A stretch of 33,296 nt of DNA from Clostridia bacterium (GTDB lineage: Bacteria; Bacillota; Clostridia; Oscillospirales; CAG-272). Under the pieces are notes generated by a model, which had not been told where the DNA came from, searched no databases, and saw only the letters and a list, made by a program, of their open reading frames with translations. Every line of letters starts with the position of its first letter. Position 1 is the first letter of the stretch. The stretch covers positions 1-33,296 of the forward strand of contig JAFULU010000182.1 of NCBI GenBank assembly GCA_017483125.1, written 5' to 3'. The translations under genes and the position numbers were made by a program. Positions 14,820 through 23,304 of this stretch are shown in pieces.

Positions 14820-15665
14820 ATGCCGCTGAAGCTTATGTACATAACCAATAATCCCGAGGTCGCCCGTATCGCCGAGGAGGCGGGAGTCGAGCGCATTTTT
14901 GTGGATATGGAATATATTGGGAAATCCGACCGCCAGGGCGGTATGGATACCGTCCAATCCCGACACACCCCTGCCGACGCGGCTCTTTTGCGGAGCAGCC
15001 TGAAGCGGGCTGAGCTTCTGGTGCGGTGCAACCCCATCCACGAGGCTACGGAGTCCTACGGCTCCTCCACGGACGAGCTGAACGCCATCATCGAAGCGGG
15101 GGCCGACGTTATTATGCTCCCCTACTTCAAGACTGCCGAAGAGGTGCGTACCTTCCTCCGCCTGGTGGGCGGACGGGCGCGCACCATGCTCCTTTTTGAG
15201 ACTCCCGAGGCTGTGGCCGCCGTGGAGGAGATCCTTTCGTTGGAGGGTATCGACGAGGTGTTCGTCGGACTCAACGATCTGAGCCTGGGCTATGGCATGA
15301 AATTCATGTTCCGCCTGGTAGCCGACGGTACCGTGGAGAGGCTCTGCCACCTGTTCGCCGACAGAGGACTTCCCTACGGCTTTGGCGGCATCGCGGCACT
15401 CGGAAAGGGTATGCTCCCTAGCGAGTACGTCATCAAGGAGCATTACCGTGTGGGCTCCACCTGCGCCATCCTCGCCCGAAGCTTTTGCAATACCCAGATC
15501 ATTACCGATCTCCCTGAGATCCGCCGCATATTCAACGACGGCCTGCGTGACATCCGCGCCTACGAGGAGACTTGCAGAGCTACCCCTGAGACCTGGGAAT
15601 CCAACCGCCGGGAGCTGTGCGAGATCGTTTCCCGCATTGAGGACGGCATGACTGCCCGCAAATGA
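14820..15665 (+). CDS. HpcH/HpaI aldolase-family protein
   Basis: The ATG at 14820 follows AAGGAG and gives 281 residues. The TIM-barrel fold is indicated by a VERIFVDMEY strand, an ELLVRCNPIHE strand with the family Arg, LLFETPEAV with the metal-binding Glu, and EVFVGLNDLSLGYG with the metal-binding Asp. Canonical members cleave 4-hydroxy-2-oxoacids to pyruvate and an aldehyde. Here the position of the usual active-site His (D-x-E-H) is Tyr, in DMEYIGKSDRQGG, so the reaction may differ. It lies 22 bp before a 2-hydroxyacid dehydrogenase. The pair may make and reduce a 2-oxoacid used to decorate the polysaccharide. That is an inference from gene order. Confidence 0.85.
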   Translation: MPLKLMYITNNPEVARIAEEAGVERIFVDMEYIGKSDRQGGMDTVQSRHTPADAALLRSSLKRAELLVRCNPIHEATESYGSSTDELNAIIEAGADVIMLPYFKTAEEVRTFLRLVGGRARTMLLFETPEAVAAVEEILSLEGIDEVFVGLNDLSLGYGMKFMFRLVADGTVERLCHLFADRGLPYGFGGIAALGKGMLPSEYVIKEHYRVGSTCAILARSFCNTQIITDLPEIRRIFNDGLRDIRAYEETCRATPETWESNRRELCEIVSRIEDGMTARK

Positions 15666-15687
15666 TTGGAAAGAGTAAGGAAACAAT

Positions 15688-16590
15688 ATGAACCTTCTGA
15701 TAACAGGCGCCTGGAAGTATTCCGCTGAGCAAAAGGACCTCTTGCTGAAGCGGGGCTATACCGTAATCGATATGCCGAATGAGCGGGGGGCGCTCCCCTG
15801 TGACCCCGCCGCAGTGGATGCCGTTATTTGCAACGGGCTGTTCCTCTACCACCCCATTGAGGCGTTCACGGCCTTGAAAAAAATCCAGCTCACCAGCGCC
15901 GGCCTTGACCGTGTCCCCCTTCCCTACCTGGAAGCCCACCGTATTTCGGTACACAATGCTCGCGGAGTTTACAGTGTTCCCATGGCGGAATTTGCCCTCT
16001 CGGCGGTGTTGCGCTTTTATAAGCAGACCGATTTCTTCGCGGCGAATCAGAGAGAGCGCCGATGGGACAAGCATCGCGGCCTGCGGGAACTTGCGGGAAA
16101 GGCCGTCTGCGTCGTGGGCTGCGGTAGCGTGGGTACCGAGTGCGCTAAGCGATTCGCGGCCATGGGCTGTGAGGTCATAGGCGTGGATGCCTTCCCCCGC
16201 GAGGACGAGGCGTACACCGCCATGCTCCCTACCTCTGCCCTGCGTACCGCCTTGCTTCGGGCCGACGTAACCGTGCTGACCCTTCCCCTGACCGCCGAGA
16301 CCCGCGGGATCATGGGACGGGACGAGCTGGCGGCTATGCCCAATGGGGGCGTGCTGGTCAATATTGCCCGCGGCGGCGTGCTGGATACCGACGCGCTCAT
16401 AAACGAGACGAAAACGGGAAGGCTCTGTGCCGCCCTGGATGTGTTCGATGACGAGCCGCTCTCCCCCGACAGCCCCCTGTGGAAAATCCCCGCTGTCACC
16501 GTGACCCCCCACAACAGCTTCGTGGGAGAAGGAAACGCCGCGCGGATGTGGAAGGTCATTGAAAAGAACCTTTTGAGTGATTACTTCTGA
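15688..16590 (+). CDS. NAD(P)-dependent D-2-hydroxyacid dehydrogenase
   Basis: The 300-aa protein fits the D-isomer-specific 2-hydroxyacid dehydrogenases, which interconvert 2-oxoacids and D-2-hydroxyacids. The Rossmann motif is VVGCGSVGTECAKRF near residue 150. The catalytic Arg is in VNIARGGVLD, the Glu in DVFDDEPL and the His in TPHNSF, all in the expected order, so it should be active. AGLDRVPL and VYSVPMAEFALS match the substrate-domain motifs. Its start at 15688 follows GGAAAGAGTAAGG. Such enzymes are unusual inside a glycan operon unless a hydroxyacid is a substituent, and the preceding aldolase-like gene may supply the 2-oxoacid. Confidence 0.9.
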   Translation: MNLLITGAWKYSAEQKDLLLKRGYTVIDMPNERGALPCDPAAVDAVICNGLFLYHPIEAFTALKKIQLTSAGLDRVPLPYLEAHRISVHNARGVYSVPMAEFALSAVLRFYKQTDFFAANQRERRWDKHRGLRELAGKAVCVVGCGSVGTECAKRFAAMGCEVIGVDAFPREDEAYTAMLPTSALRTALLRADVTVLTLPLTAETRGIMGRDELAAMPNGGVLVNIARGGVLDTDALINETKTGRLCAALDVFDDEPLSPDSPLWKIPAVTVTPHNSFVGEGNAARMWKVIEKNLLSDYF

Positions 16591-16614
16591 ATAGAATTGA
16601 GATGGTGTTTTTTT

Positions 16615-17727
16615 ATGAAGATACTATTAACAGCAACCGTACAGAGTCATATCTGCCAATTCCATAGACCCCTTGTGGAGATGCTGCGGGGGATGGGGGA
16701 CTGTGAGATCCATGTTGCGGCTCGCGATAATCTCGCCGAGAAGAATGGATTGAAGCTGGATTTCGCTGATAAGGTCTTTGACGTTCCCTTTGAACGTTCC
16801 CCCTTTTCCCCCAAAAATATACGGGCTTATCGGGAGATCAAGAGGATCCTGGCCGAGAATCAGTACGACTACATCCATTGTAATACGCCTGTCGGCGGTG
16901 TCGTCACCAGACTGGCGGCACGGAAGTCCCGCAAAAAGGGAACCAAGGTGTTCTATACCGCTCACGGCTTCCATTTCTATAAAGGCGCGCCATTGATCAA
17001 CTGGATGCTTTTCTACCCCATGGAAAAGCTCTGCGCCCACTATACCGACAAGCTCATTACCATCAATCAAGAGGATTACGCCTTAGCCCGAAAGAAAATG
17101 AAGGCAAAGGAGGTCCTGTACGTGCCCGGCGTGGGCATTAACGTGGATCGATTCTGCGACGTATCCGTGGATAAGCTGTCCAAGCGTCGGGAGCTGGGTA
17201 TTCCGGAGGACGCGGTACTGCTCTTTTCGGTGGGCGAGCTCAACGAGAACAAGAATCATCAGACCGTGATCAACGCCGTCGCCCGTATGGGGCGTGAGGA
17301 TATCCATTACGTGATCGCGGGAAACGGCCCCAAGGAAGAGGCTTTGCGGCAGCAGGCCGCGGCGCTTGGACTGGGGGGACGTCTGCATCTGCTTGGATAT
17401 CGGAGGGACGTCCCTGAGCTGCTCGCGGCCGCGGATCTCTTCGTGTTCCCCTCCTACCGCGAGGGACTGTCTGTTGCGTTGATGGAGGCTATGGCCAATG
17501 GGTTACCCTGCGCGGTCAGCCGTATCCGCGGCAACACCGATCTGATTGACGCGGAGGGCGGTGCTCATTTCGATCCCCACAAGGTAGAGACGTGCGTCGA
17601 AGCCCTTGAGACCATGCTGAGCAGGGACCATGCCGCTATGTCGGCTCACAATCAACAAAAAATCCGGTATTTTTCCCTGCAAAGCGTTATGGAAATGATG
17701 AAATCCATATACGGTGCCGGATCGTAA
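16615..17727 (+). CDS. Glycosyltransferase family 4 protein A
   Basis: The 370-aa product has a GT-B fold of the GT4 family. The N-terminal acceptor half contains YDYIHCNTPVGGVVTRLAAR and FYTAHGFHFYKG, as in galactosyl- and glucosyl-type EPS transferases. The C-terminal donor half has FSVGELNENKNHQTVI, VIAGNGPKEEALR and the nucleotide-sugar motif YREGLSVALMEAMANG (E-x7-E) near residues 282-297. The start at ATG 16615 has only a weak ribosome binding site; an upstream TTG at 16597 is an alternative. It should add a sugar to the lipid-linked repeat unit on the cytoplasmic face. Donor and linkage cannot be told. Confidence 0.9.
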   Translation: MKILLTATVQSHICQFHRPLVEMLRGMGDCEIHVAARDNLAEKNGLKLDFADKVFDVPFERSPFSPKNIRAYREIKRILAENQYDYIHCNTPVGGVVTRLAARKSRKKGTKVFYTAHGFHFYKGAPLINWMLFYPMEKLCAHYTDKLITINQEDYALARKKMKAKEVLYVPGVGINVDRFCDVSVDKLSKRRELGIPEDAVLLFSVGELNENKNHQTVINAVARMGREDIHYVIAGNGPKEEALRQQAAALGLGGRLHLLGYRRDVPELLAAADLFVFPSYREGLSVALMEAMANGLPCAVSRIRGNTDLIDAEGGAHFDPHKVETCVEALETMLSRDHAAMSAHNQQKIRYFSLQSVMEMMKSIYGAGS

Positions 17728-17751
17728 CCAAACAGACAAGGAGGCTTTGTG

Positions 17752-18753
17752 ATGAATACGAATCAACCTGTTCTGCTGAGCTTCGTTTTGCCGATCTATA
17801 ACGTAGAGAAGTATCTGGAGGAGTGTGTGGACAGCATTCTTCCGCAAATGACGGACGATTGCGAGATCATCCTGGTGGATGACGGAGCCAAGGATTCCTC
17901 GGGCGCGATCTGTGATCGCTACGCCGAAAGAGATCCCCGTATTCGCGTCATCCACAAGGAAAACGGCGGTCTGTCCTCCGCCCGGAACGCGGGACTTCTC
18001 GCGGCGCGGGGGGAGTACGTGACCTTCGTGGATTCCGACGATAAGATATACTCGGAGAGCGTCCCGAAGCTTTTGGAGTGGATCTCCGCCAAGGGCGGCG
18101 ATATGTGCTTTCTTCAGGCGGAAAAGTTCTTTCCCGACGGAACCAGGTATGATCTGGGCGAGCGCATCAGGTCCGACGGACTCAACGCCCGCCCCCGAGA
18201 GGAGGCTATCGCCTATCTGACATCGAGACCTAAGTACCCCGGCAGTGCCTGGGCGAAGCTGTACAGACGCTCGTTCCTGTTGGAAAACGACTGCCACTTC
18301 CCCTATGACCGCCGGTATTCCGAGGATCTGGGCTTTATCCGGGATTGCATTCTTTGCGCTCAGAGCTTCGACGCTCTGGAGATGCCGTTTTATCAGTACA
18401 GGAAGAATCGGGAAGGCTCCATCACGAGCAGGTTCTCGCTGAAAAATTTCAATGATCTCGCGCTTTTCGTTTCGGAGTCCTGCGAGGTGCTGACGGTTCA
18501 GAAGGCCGATGATCCCGCCAGCAAAATGCTCATGAGCTTTGTGTCGTACGAGTATGCGATCCTGCTTCTCCTGTATGGGTCGCTCTCAAAAGAGGAACGC
18601 AAGGCGGCGTTACCCCGATTGAAGGAGTATTCGTGGACTCTTCGCCATACAAAGAGCAAAAAAGGCCGCGTGATCTCTTTGATCTGCAAGCTGTTTGGTG
18701 TGAGATTCACCGCATTTGTTATTATGCATTACAGAAGGGCAACTCAAAAATGA
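17752..18753 (+). CDS. Glycosyltransferase family 2 protein
   Basis: The start is ATG 17752, seven bases after GGAGG; the GTG directly before it is less likely. The 333-aa enzyme has the GT-A fold: LSFVLPIYNVEKYLEECVDS at the N-terminus, IILVDDGAKDSS (residues 39-50), NGGLSSARNAGLLAARGEYV and the metal-binding DSDD at residues 94-97. The C-terminal third is helical and ends with a hydrophobic stretch that may touch the membrane. It is an inverting GT2 that should extend the polysaccharide unit. Its stop overlaps the next start by 4 bp (ATGA), a sign of coupled translation. Confidence 0.92.
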   Translation: MNTNQPVLLSFVLPIYNVEKYLEECVDSILPQMTDDCEIILVDDGAKDSSGAICDRYAERDPRIRVIHKENGGLSSARNAGLLAARGEYVTFVDSDDKIYSESVPKLLEWISAKGGDMCFLQAEKFFPDGTRYDLGERIRSDGLNARPREEAIAYLTSRPKYPGSAWAKLYRRSFLLENDCHFPYDRRYSEDLGFIRDCILCAQSFDALEMPFYQYRKNREGSITSRFSLKNFNDLALFVSESCEVLTVQKADDPASKMLMSFVSYEYAILLLLYGSLSKEERKAALPRLKEYSWTLRHTKSKKGRVISLICKLFGVRFTAFVIMHYRRATQK

Positions 18754-20024
18754 ATATATTGATCGTGTCGTATGAGGCATGGCGTGATACGAATAACGGC
18801 GGCAACGTGCTGTCTAATATTTTTGCTTCATTTTCTGACGCGAATATCGCGCAGGTCTACTGTAGCGGAGAGCTTCCCCAGAATACTGTTTGCAAAAAGT
18901 ATTTTCAGATCTCCGACTCCATGCTGTTGACCGACAGAAAAGGCAAAGCGCTGGATGAGCGGGATTATAGCGTCAGTAGTGACAAAGCGGCGGGTGCTGC
19001 CGGGTTTGCGGTCAAAAACCGAGGCCTCCAATGGCTCAGAGACCCCGCTCTGCTGGCCCGCGAGCTTATGTGGACCATCTTCCGCTGGAAAACTCCCGAG
19101 CTGGAGGGCTTCATCCGCGACTTCAAGCCCGATATCATCTTCGCCCCCTGTTACTCCTACTTTCACGTGTCCAAGCTGGCGCTCTACGCCAAGGAGGTCG
19201 CGGGGTGTCCCATGATCTCCTATATTTCGGATGATAACTATTCCCTGAAGCAGCTCCGCTTCTCCCCCTTCTTCTGGATCAACCGCCTCATCACCCGCAA
19301 ATGGATCCGCCGCCACTTCGCCGCCTGCTCCCTTGTGTATACCATGACCGATATGCAGAAGGAAGAGTACGAGGCCAAGCTGAAGCGCCCCATGAAGGTG
19401 CTGTGCAAATCCGCGGAGTTTACCCCCCGCGAAGCTGCGGTTGGTTCTCCCGTCAGATTCATCTACGCGGGAGGTCTGTACCTGAACCGCTGGAGAATGC
19501 TTTCGAAGCTGGCCGAGGCCATCCGCGCCCTCAACCGAGACGGGATACGGGCCGAGCTGCACATATACTCGGGCTCCCGACTCAAGGAAAGCCGCGTAAA
19601 CCGCCTTCACGACGGTACGCATTCGTTTCTCCATGGAGCCATTCCCTTCAGCGAGCTGACCGAGCGGTACCGCGAGTCCGATGTGGCGGTTCACGTGGAG
19701 TCCTTTGACCTCAAAAACCGCCTCATCACCCGCCTTTCTTTTTCCACGAAGATCATTGATTGCATGAACAGCGGATGCGCCATCCTGGCGGTAGGCCCCG
19801 ATACCCAAGCGGGGATCGCCTACCTGCGGGAGCACGGCGCGGCGGCCTGCGTCTGTGATCCAAAGGAACTGTCCTCTACCGTACGCGAGCTTGTGGATCA
19901 CCCCGAACAGATCCGTGACTACGCGCAAAGAGCCTACCAATTGGGAAAACAGAACCATGACAGAGCCGTGATTGAGAAGCATCTCAAGCAGGATTTCCGT
20001 GAAGTGATCGAGGGCAAGCCGTAA
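18750..20024 (+). CDS. Glycosyltransferase family 4 protein B, divergent
   Basis: Starting at the ATG that overlaps the previous stop, this 424-aa protein has the overall GT-B pattern but is divergent. The N-terminus (MNILIVSYEAWRDTNNGGNV) resembles GT4 acceptor domains, and the C-terminal half shows RFIYAGGLYLNRWRMLSKLA, SDVAVHVESFD and TKIIDCMNSGCAILAVGP, where the usual second Glu of the E-x7-E motif is Asp. A basic patch near residues 180-200 (RLITRKWIRRHF) may bind membrane. It is probably a cytoplasmic sugar transferase of the same pathway. The donor is unknown. Confidence 0.82.
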   Translation: MNILIVSYEAWRDTNNGGNVLSNIFASFSDANIAQVYCSGELPQNTVCKKYFQISDSMLLTDRKGKALDERDYSVSSDKAAGAAGFAVKNRGLQWLRDPALLARELMWTIFRWKTPELEGFIRDFKPDIIFAPCYSYFHVSKLALYAKEVAGCPMISYISDDNYSLKQLRFSPFFWINRLITRKWIRRHFAACSLVYTMTDMQKEEYEAKLKRPMKVLCKSAEFTPREAAVGSPVRFIYAGGLYLNRWRMLSKLAEAIRALNRDGIRAELHIYSGSRLKESRVNRLHDGTHSFLHGAIPFSELTERYRESDVAVHVESFDLKNRLITRLSFSTKIIDCMNSGCAILAVGPDTQAGIAYLREHGAAACVCDPKELSSTVRELVDHPEQIRDYAQRAYQLGKQNHDRAVIEKHLKQDFREVIEGKP

Positions 20025-20095
20025 CCCAAGGGCACCGCCCCGAACCCATCGCGGAGCCTATGAAATATCCATCATAAAGGACGAGCTATTTCATT

Positions 20096-21226
20096 ATGAT
20101 TCCATACGTTATTTTGATGTTAGCCCCCCTGCTGTTGTATCAGGTCGCGGTATTGAAGACCAAGACCGGGATCAAGGAGGGGTGGTATATCTCCATTGGA
20201 AAGGACCCCAAGACCCTGTACAACAGCTTGATCGTACCGGCGTTCTTCATCCTTTTCTTTGTGCTCCTTTCCCTGCGCCACGAGTCCATCGGCCGTGATC
20301 TGATATACTACAAGCACTATTTCCAGTCCTATGCTGCCCATGATTTCGGCGATCTGTGGAGCCTGGACGGAGATAAGCTGTATATCGTTCTGAACTGGGT
20401 CGTGGGCCAGTTTACGGACAGCTTCCAGGTCTATATGACGGTTGCCGCGGCGATTACCCTTCTGCCGATTGCCAAGCTCTACTCCGAGGACAGACAGTAC
20501 GGCTTTCTGAAGGTGATCCTGTTCATGAACATGTCGGTGTTCATCATGATCTTCTCGGGACTCCGCCAGTCTCTCGCCATCGCTTTTGGCTTGATCGCGT
20601 ATATGTACGCGCGGGAAAAGAAGCCTCTTCGGTTCCTGCTCTTTGCGCTGATCGCCTTTGGCTTCCACCATACGGCGTTCATGATCCTGCTCTATTACCC
20701 CTTGTACCATCTGCGACTGAAGAAGAACCAGCTGTGGTTCGTGATCCCCGCCATCGGGGCGGTCTTCGCCTTCAATAAGCAGATCTTTGGGTGGGCAGCC
20801 AACGTCATGGCCTCCGTCATGGGCGAGAAATATGAGGTTGAGGTGCAGGAGACCGGCGCATACATGATGATCATTCTGTTCGCCCTTTTCGCCATCGCGG
20901 CCTACTTCTTCCCCGATGAGGAAAAGGTGGATGCCGAGATGAACGGTCTTCGGAACTTCCTGCTCATGTCCGTCGTGCTTCAATGCTTCGCGCCCGTCCA
21001 TACGCTGGCTATGCGTATGAATTACTACTTCATCATTTTCATTCCCGTTGTCGTGCCCAAGATCCTCAAGTACTCCAAGGATAACATCAAGGACGTGGCC
21101 AGGATCGCCCGTTACGTCATCGTCGGCTTCTTCGTGGTGTACTACCTGTATACGACCTTTATCAGCTGCAGAACGGGTATCAGTACGCTGAATACCTACC
21201 CCTACGTACCTTTCTGGGGTCAATAA
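20096..21226 (+). CDS. EpsG-family polysaccharide polymerase
   Basis: This 376-aa protein is almost wholly membrane-embedded, with about ten hydrophobic segments. LSLRHESIGRDLIYYKHYFQ is the signature of EpsG-type proteins (RH-x5-D-x2-YY-x2-Y), and GLRQSLAIAFGLIAYMYARE and FHHTAFMILLYYPLYHL follow as in that family. EpsG/Wzy-like proteins join lipid-linked repeat units on the outer face of the membrane. The start at ATG 20096 has a weak, distant AAAGGA site, and 71 bp separate it from the previous gene, the widest gap within the operon. No flippase lies nearby, so that step must be encoded elsewhere. Confidence 0.9.
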   Translation: MIPYVILMLAPLLLYQVAVLKTKTGIKEGWYISIGKDPKTLYNSLIVPAFFILFFVLLSLRHESIGRDLIYYKHYFQSYAAHDFGDLWSLDGDKLYIVLNWVVGQFTDSFQVYMTVAAAITLLPIAKLYSEDRQYGFLKVILFMNMSVFIMIFSGLRQSLAIAFGLIAYMYAREKKPLRFLLFALIAFGFHHTAFMILLYYPLYHLRLKKNQLWFVIPAIGAVFAFNKQIFGWAANVMASVMGEKYEVEVQETGAYMMIILFALFAIAAYFFPDEEKVDAEMNGLRNFLLMSVVLQCFAPVHTLAMRMNYYFIIFIPVVVPKILKYSKDNIKDVARIARYVIVGFFVVYYLYTTFISCRTGISTLNTYPYVPFWGQ

Positions 21227-21236
21227 GGAGGCGCGC

Positions 21237-22448
21237 ATGAGAATAGCGCAAGTCAACGTCAACTGCTCCGCGGGTAGCACGGGGAAGATCTGTAAGGCCA
21301 TTGGAGAACGGCTGACCGAGCAGGGCGACGAAAGCTATATTTTTCACGTTCAGGCTCGGACCAACACCGAAAGCTGGATTTCCTGCGGCACCCGCGCCTA
21401 CGTCAAAGGGCAGGCCCTGCGCTCCCACCTTCTGGGAAACTACGGCTTCAACAGCCAAAGGGCCACCAAGCGCCTGATCGCCCATCTGGAGCGGATCCGC
21501 CCCGACATCGTCCATCTCCACAATCTGCACGGCCACAATGCCCATCTGGGTCTTCTGTTCCGCTACCTGAAGGAAAAGGGGATCAAGGTGGTCTGGACCT
21601 TCCATGACTGCTGGGCGTTCACGGGCTACTGCCCCCATTTCGTGATGGCGGGCTGCGACAAGTGGAGAACCGGCTGTGAGGACTGCCCCCAGTACCGCGA
21701 TCACAGCTTCTTCTTTGACCGTAGCCGTGAGTTGTACCGAAAAAAGAAGGAACTGTTTACGGGGCTGGATATGACCATCGTGACCCCCTCGCGGTGGCTG
21801 GCCGGGCTGGCTCGGGAGTCCTTCCTCAAGGACTACCCCGTCACCGTCATCAACAATGGCATCGACCTGTCTGTGTTTCACCCGCGGGAGAGCGATTTCA
21901 AAGAACAATACGGTATCCCTTCGGACAAGCACCTCCTCTTGGGCGTGGCCTTCGATTGGGGCGTGCGCAAGGGCTTGGACGTTTTCCTGAAGCTGGCCGA
22001 GACCCTGGACCCCGATCAGTATCAGATCGTTCTCGTGGGCACCAATGACGCCGTGGATAAGCAGCTTCCCTCGCGCATCATTTCCATCCACCGTACCCAG
22101 AATCAGCAGGAGCTGGCGGAGATCTACTCCGCGGCGGATCTGCTGCTGAATCCTACCCGTGAGGACAATTACCCTACCGTGAACATGGAGTCACTGGCTT
22201 GCGGTACTCCCGTCCTGACCTTCCGTACGGGAGGAAGCCCCGAGATGCTGGACGAGACCTGCGGAGCGGCTGTTCCCTGCGACGATACCGAAGCCTTCCG
22301 TCGGGAGATTCTGCGGATCTGTGAGCAACGCCTGTTTTCCGCGGAGCGTTGCGTGGAAAAAGCGCGGGAATTCGATCAAAACCAAAAATACAAGGAGTAC
22401 ATAGAGCTGTATGAAAGAGTTAACCCTTCCCGAGATCAAGGAAATTGA
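21237..22448 (+). CDS. Glycosyltransferase family 4 protein C (WcaC-like)
   Basis: The 403-aa enzyme starts at an ATG 10 bp after the polymerase stop, with AAGGAGG just before it. The GT4 features are clear: NCSAGSTGKICKAIGERL at the N-terminus, DIVHLHNLHGHN, the FHDCWAFTGYCPHF motif shared with WcaC-like colanic acid transferases, VINNGIDLSVF, and the donor-site REDNYPTVNMESLACGTPV near residue 305. A short Cys-rich insert (CDKWRTGCEDCPQ) follows the HDCW motif, as in relatives. The end overlaps the LicD gene by 38 bp, so the two are probably translated together. Confidence 0.9.
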   Translation: MRIAQVNVNCSAGSTGKICKAIGERLTEQGDESYIFHVQARTNTESWISCGTRAYVKGQALRSHLLGNYGFNSQRATKRLIAHLERIRPDIVHLHNLHGHNAHLGLLFRYLKEKGIKVVWTFHDCWAFTGYCPHFVMAGCDKWRTGCEDCPQYRDHSFFFDRSRELYRKKKELFTGLDMTIVTPSRWLAGLARESFLKDYPVTVINNGIDLSVFHPRESDFKEQYGIPSDKHLLLGVAFDWGVRKGLDVFLKLAETLDPDQYQIVLVGTNDAVDKQLPSRIISIHRTQNQQELAEIYSAADLLLNPTREDNYPTVNMESLACGTPVLTFRTGGSPEMLDETCGAAVPCDDTEAFRREILRICEQRLFSAERCVEKAREFDQNQKYKEYIELYERVNPSRDQGN

Positions 22449-23214
22449 GCTGGAGATCCTCGAGACCTTCCACAATTTCTGCAAGGAGAATAACATCCGT
22501 TACTTTATTTCTCACTGTACCCTCCTCGGAACCATCCGTTACAAGGGCTTCATTCCGTGGGACGATGACGTGGACGTGCTGGTGCCCCGTGAGGATTACA
22601 ACAGATTGCTGACGATTTTCAAGGACACCGAGCAGTATCGCCTGCTTCACTTCGAGAAGGATGAGCGCTTCCTGTTCCCCTACGCCAAGCTCTGCGATAT
22701 GACCACCCTGAAGATCGAAAACGGTCAGGAGGAGGAGCTCAAGCTGGGCCTGGATATGGACATCTTCCCGCTGGATCCCTGGGACAGCGATATGAAGAAG
22801 GCCAGAAAAGAGGTCAAGCGACAGAGACGGGCTCTGTTCCGACTGGGGCTGACCAGGCAGGATAAGGCCGATTCCGCCAATCTCCCGAAGCGCATTGCCA
22901 AGGGGATCATGATGGTCTTCTGCAAAATGGCCGGAAGCAAGCACTATGTCCGCAAGCTCATGAAGGAAGCGACCCGCCACCCCTACGAGGGGGCCAAATA
23001 CCTGGGCGGTAAGGCCTGGAACGTCTACGGCTACCGCGACATCCTCCCCGCCGAGGTCTTCGATCACCCCATCGAGGTAGAGTTTGAGGGGCATACCTTC
23101 TGGGCGCCCGTGGGCTATGACGCTTTCCTGTCCAGCCTCTACGGCAACTATATGCCCGAGCCTCCCCCCGAGAAGCGCAAGACCCATCACGTCTTCAAGG
23201 CGTACAAGCTGTAA
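22411..23214 (+). CDS. LicD-family phosphotransferase
   Basis: The 267-aa protein is a clear LicD-family member. YFISHCTLLGTIRYKGFIPW followed by DDDVDV (residues 31-56) is the nucleotidyltransferase-like core with its metal-binding Asp residues, and LGLDMDIFPLD and KYLGGKAWNVYGY are further family marks. LicD proteins transfer a phospho-substituent, such as phosphocholine in pneumococcal teichoic acid, to a sugar; fukutin-type relatives transfer ribitol phosphate. Which group is moved here cannot be told. It is the last gene of the polysaccharide operon. The first giant phosphodiester-glycosidase gene follows after only 90 bp. Confidence 0.92.
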   Translation: MKELTLPEIKEIELEILETFHNFCKENNIRYFISHCTLLGTIRYKGFIPWDDDVDVLVPREDYNRLLTIFKDTEQYRLLHFEKDERFLFPYAKLCDMTTLKIENGQEEELKLGLDMDIFPLDPWDSDMKKARKEVKRQRRALFRLGLTRQDKADSANLPKRIAKGIMMVFCKMAGSKHYVRKLMKEATRHPYEGAKYLGGKAWNVYGYRDILPAEVFDHPIEVEFEGHTFWAPVGYDAFLSSLYGNYMPEPPPEKRKTHHVFKAYKL

Positions 23215-23304
23215 AGCGCGCGCCGCACGACACGAAACTACCAGCCCAATGGCTGTTTATATAGATTTCCGCGCCCCAAAAATCTAACAAAAAGGAGAGA
23301 CACT

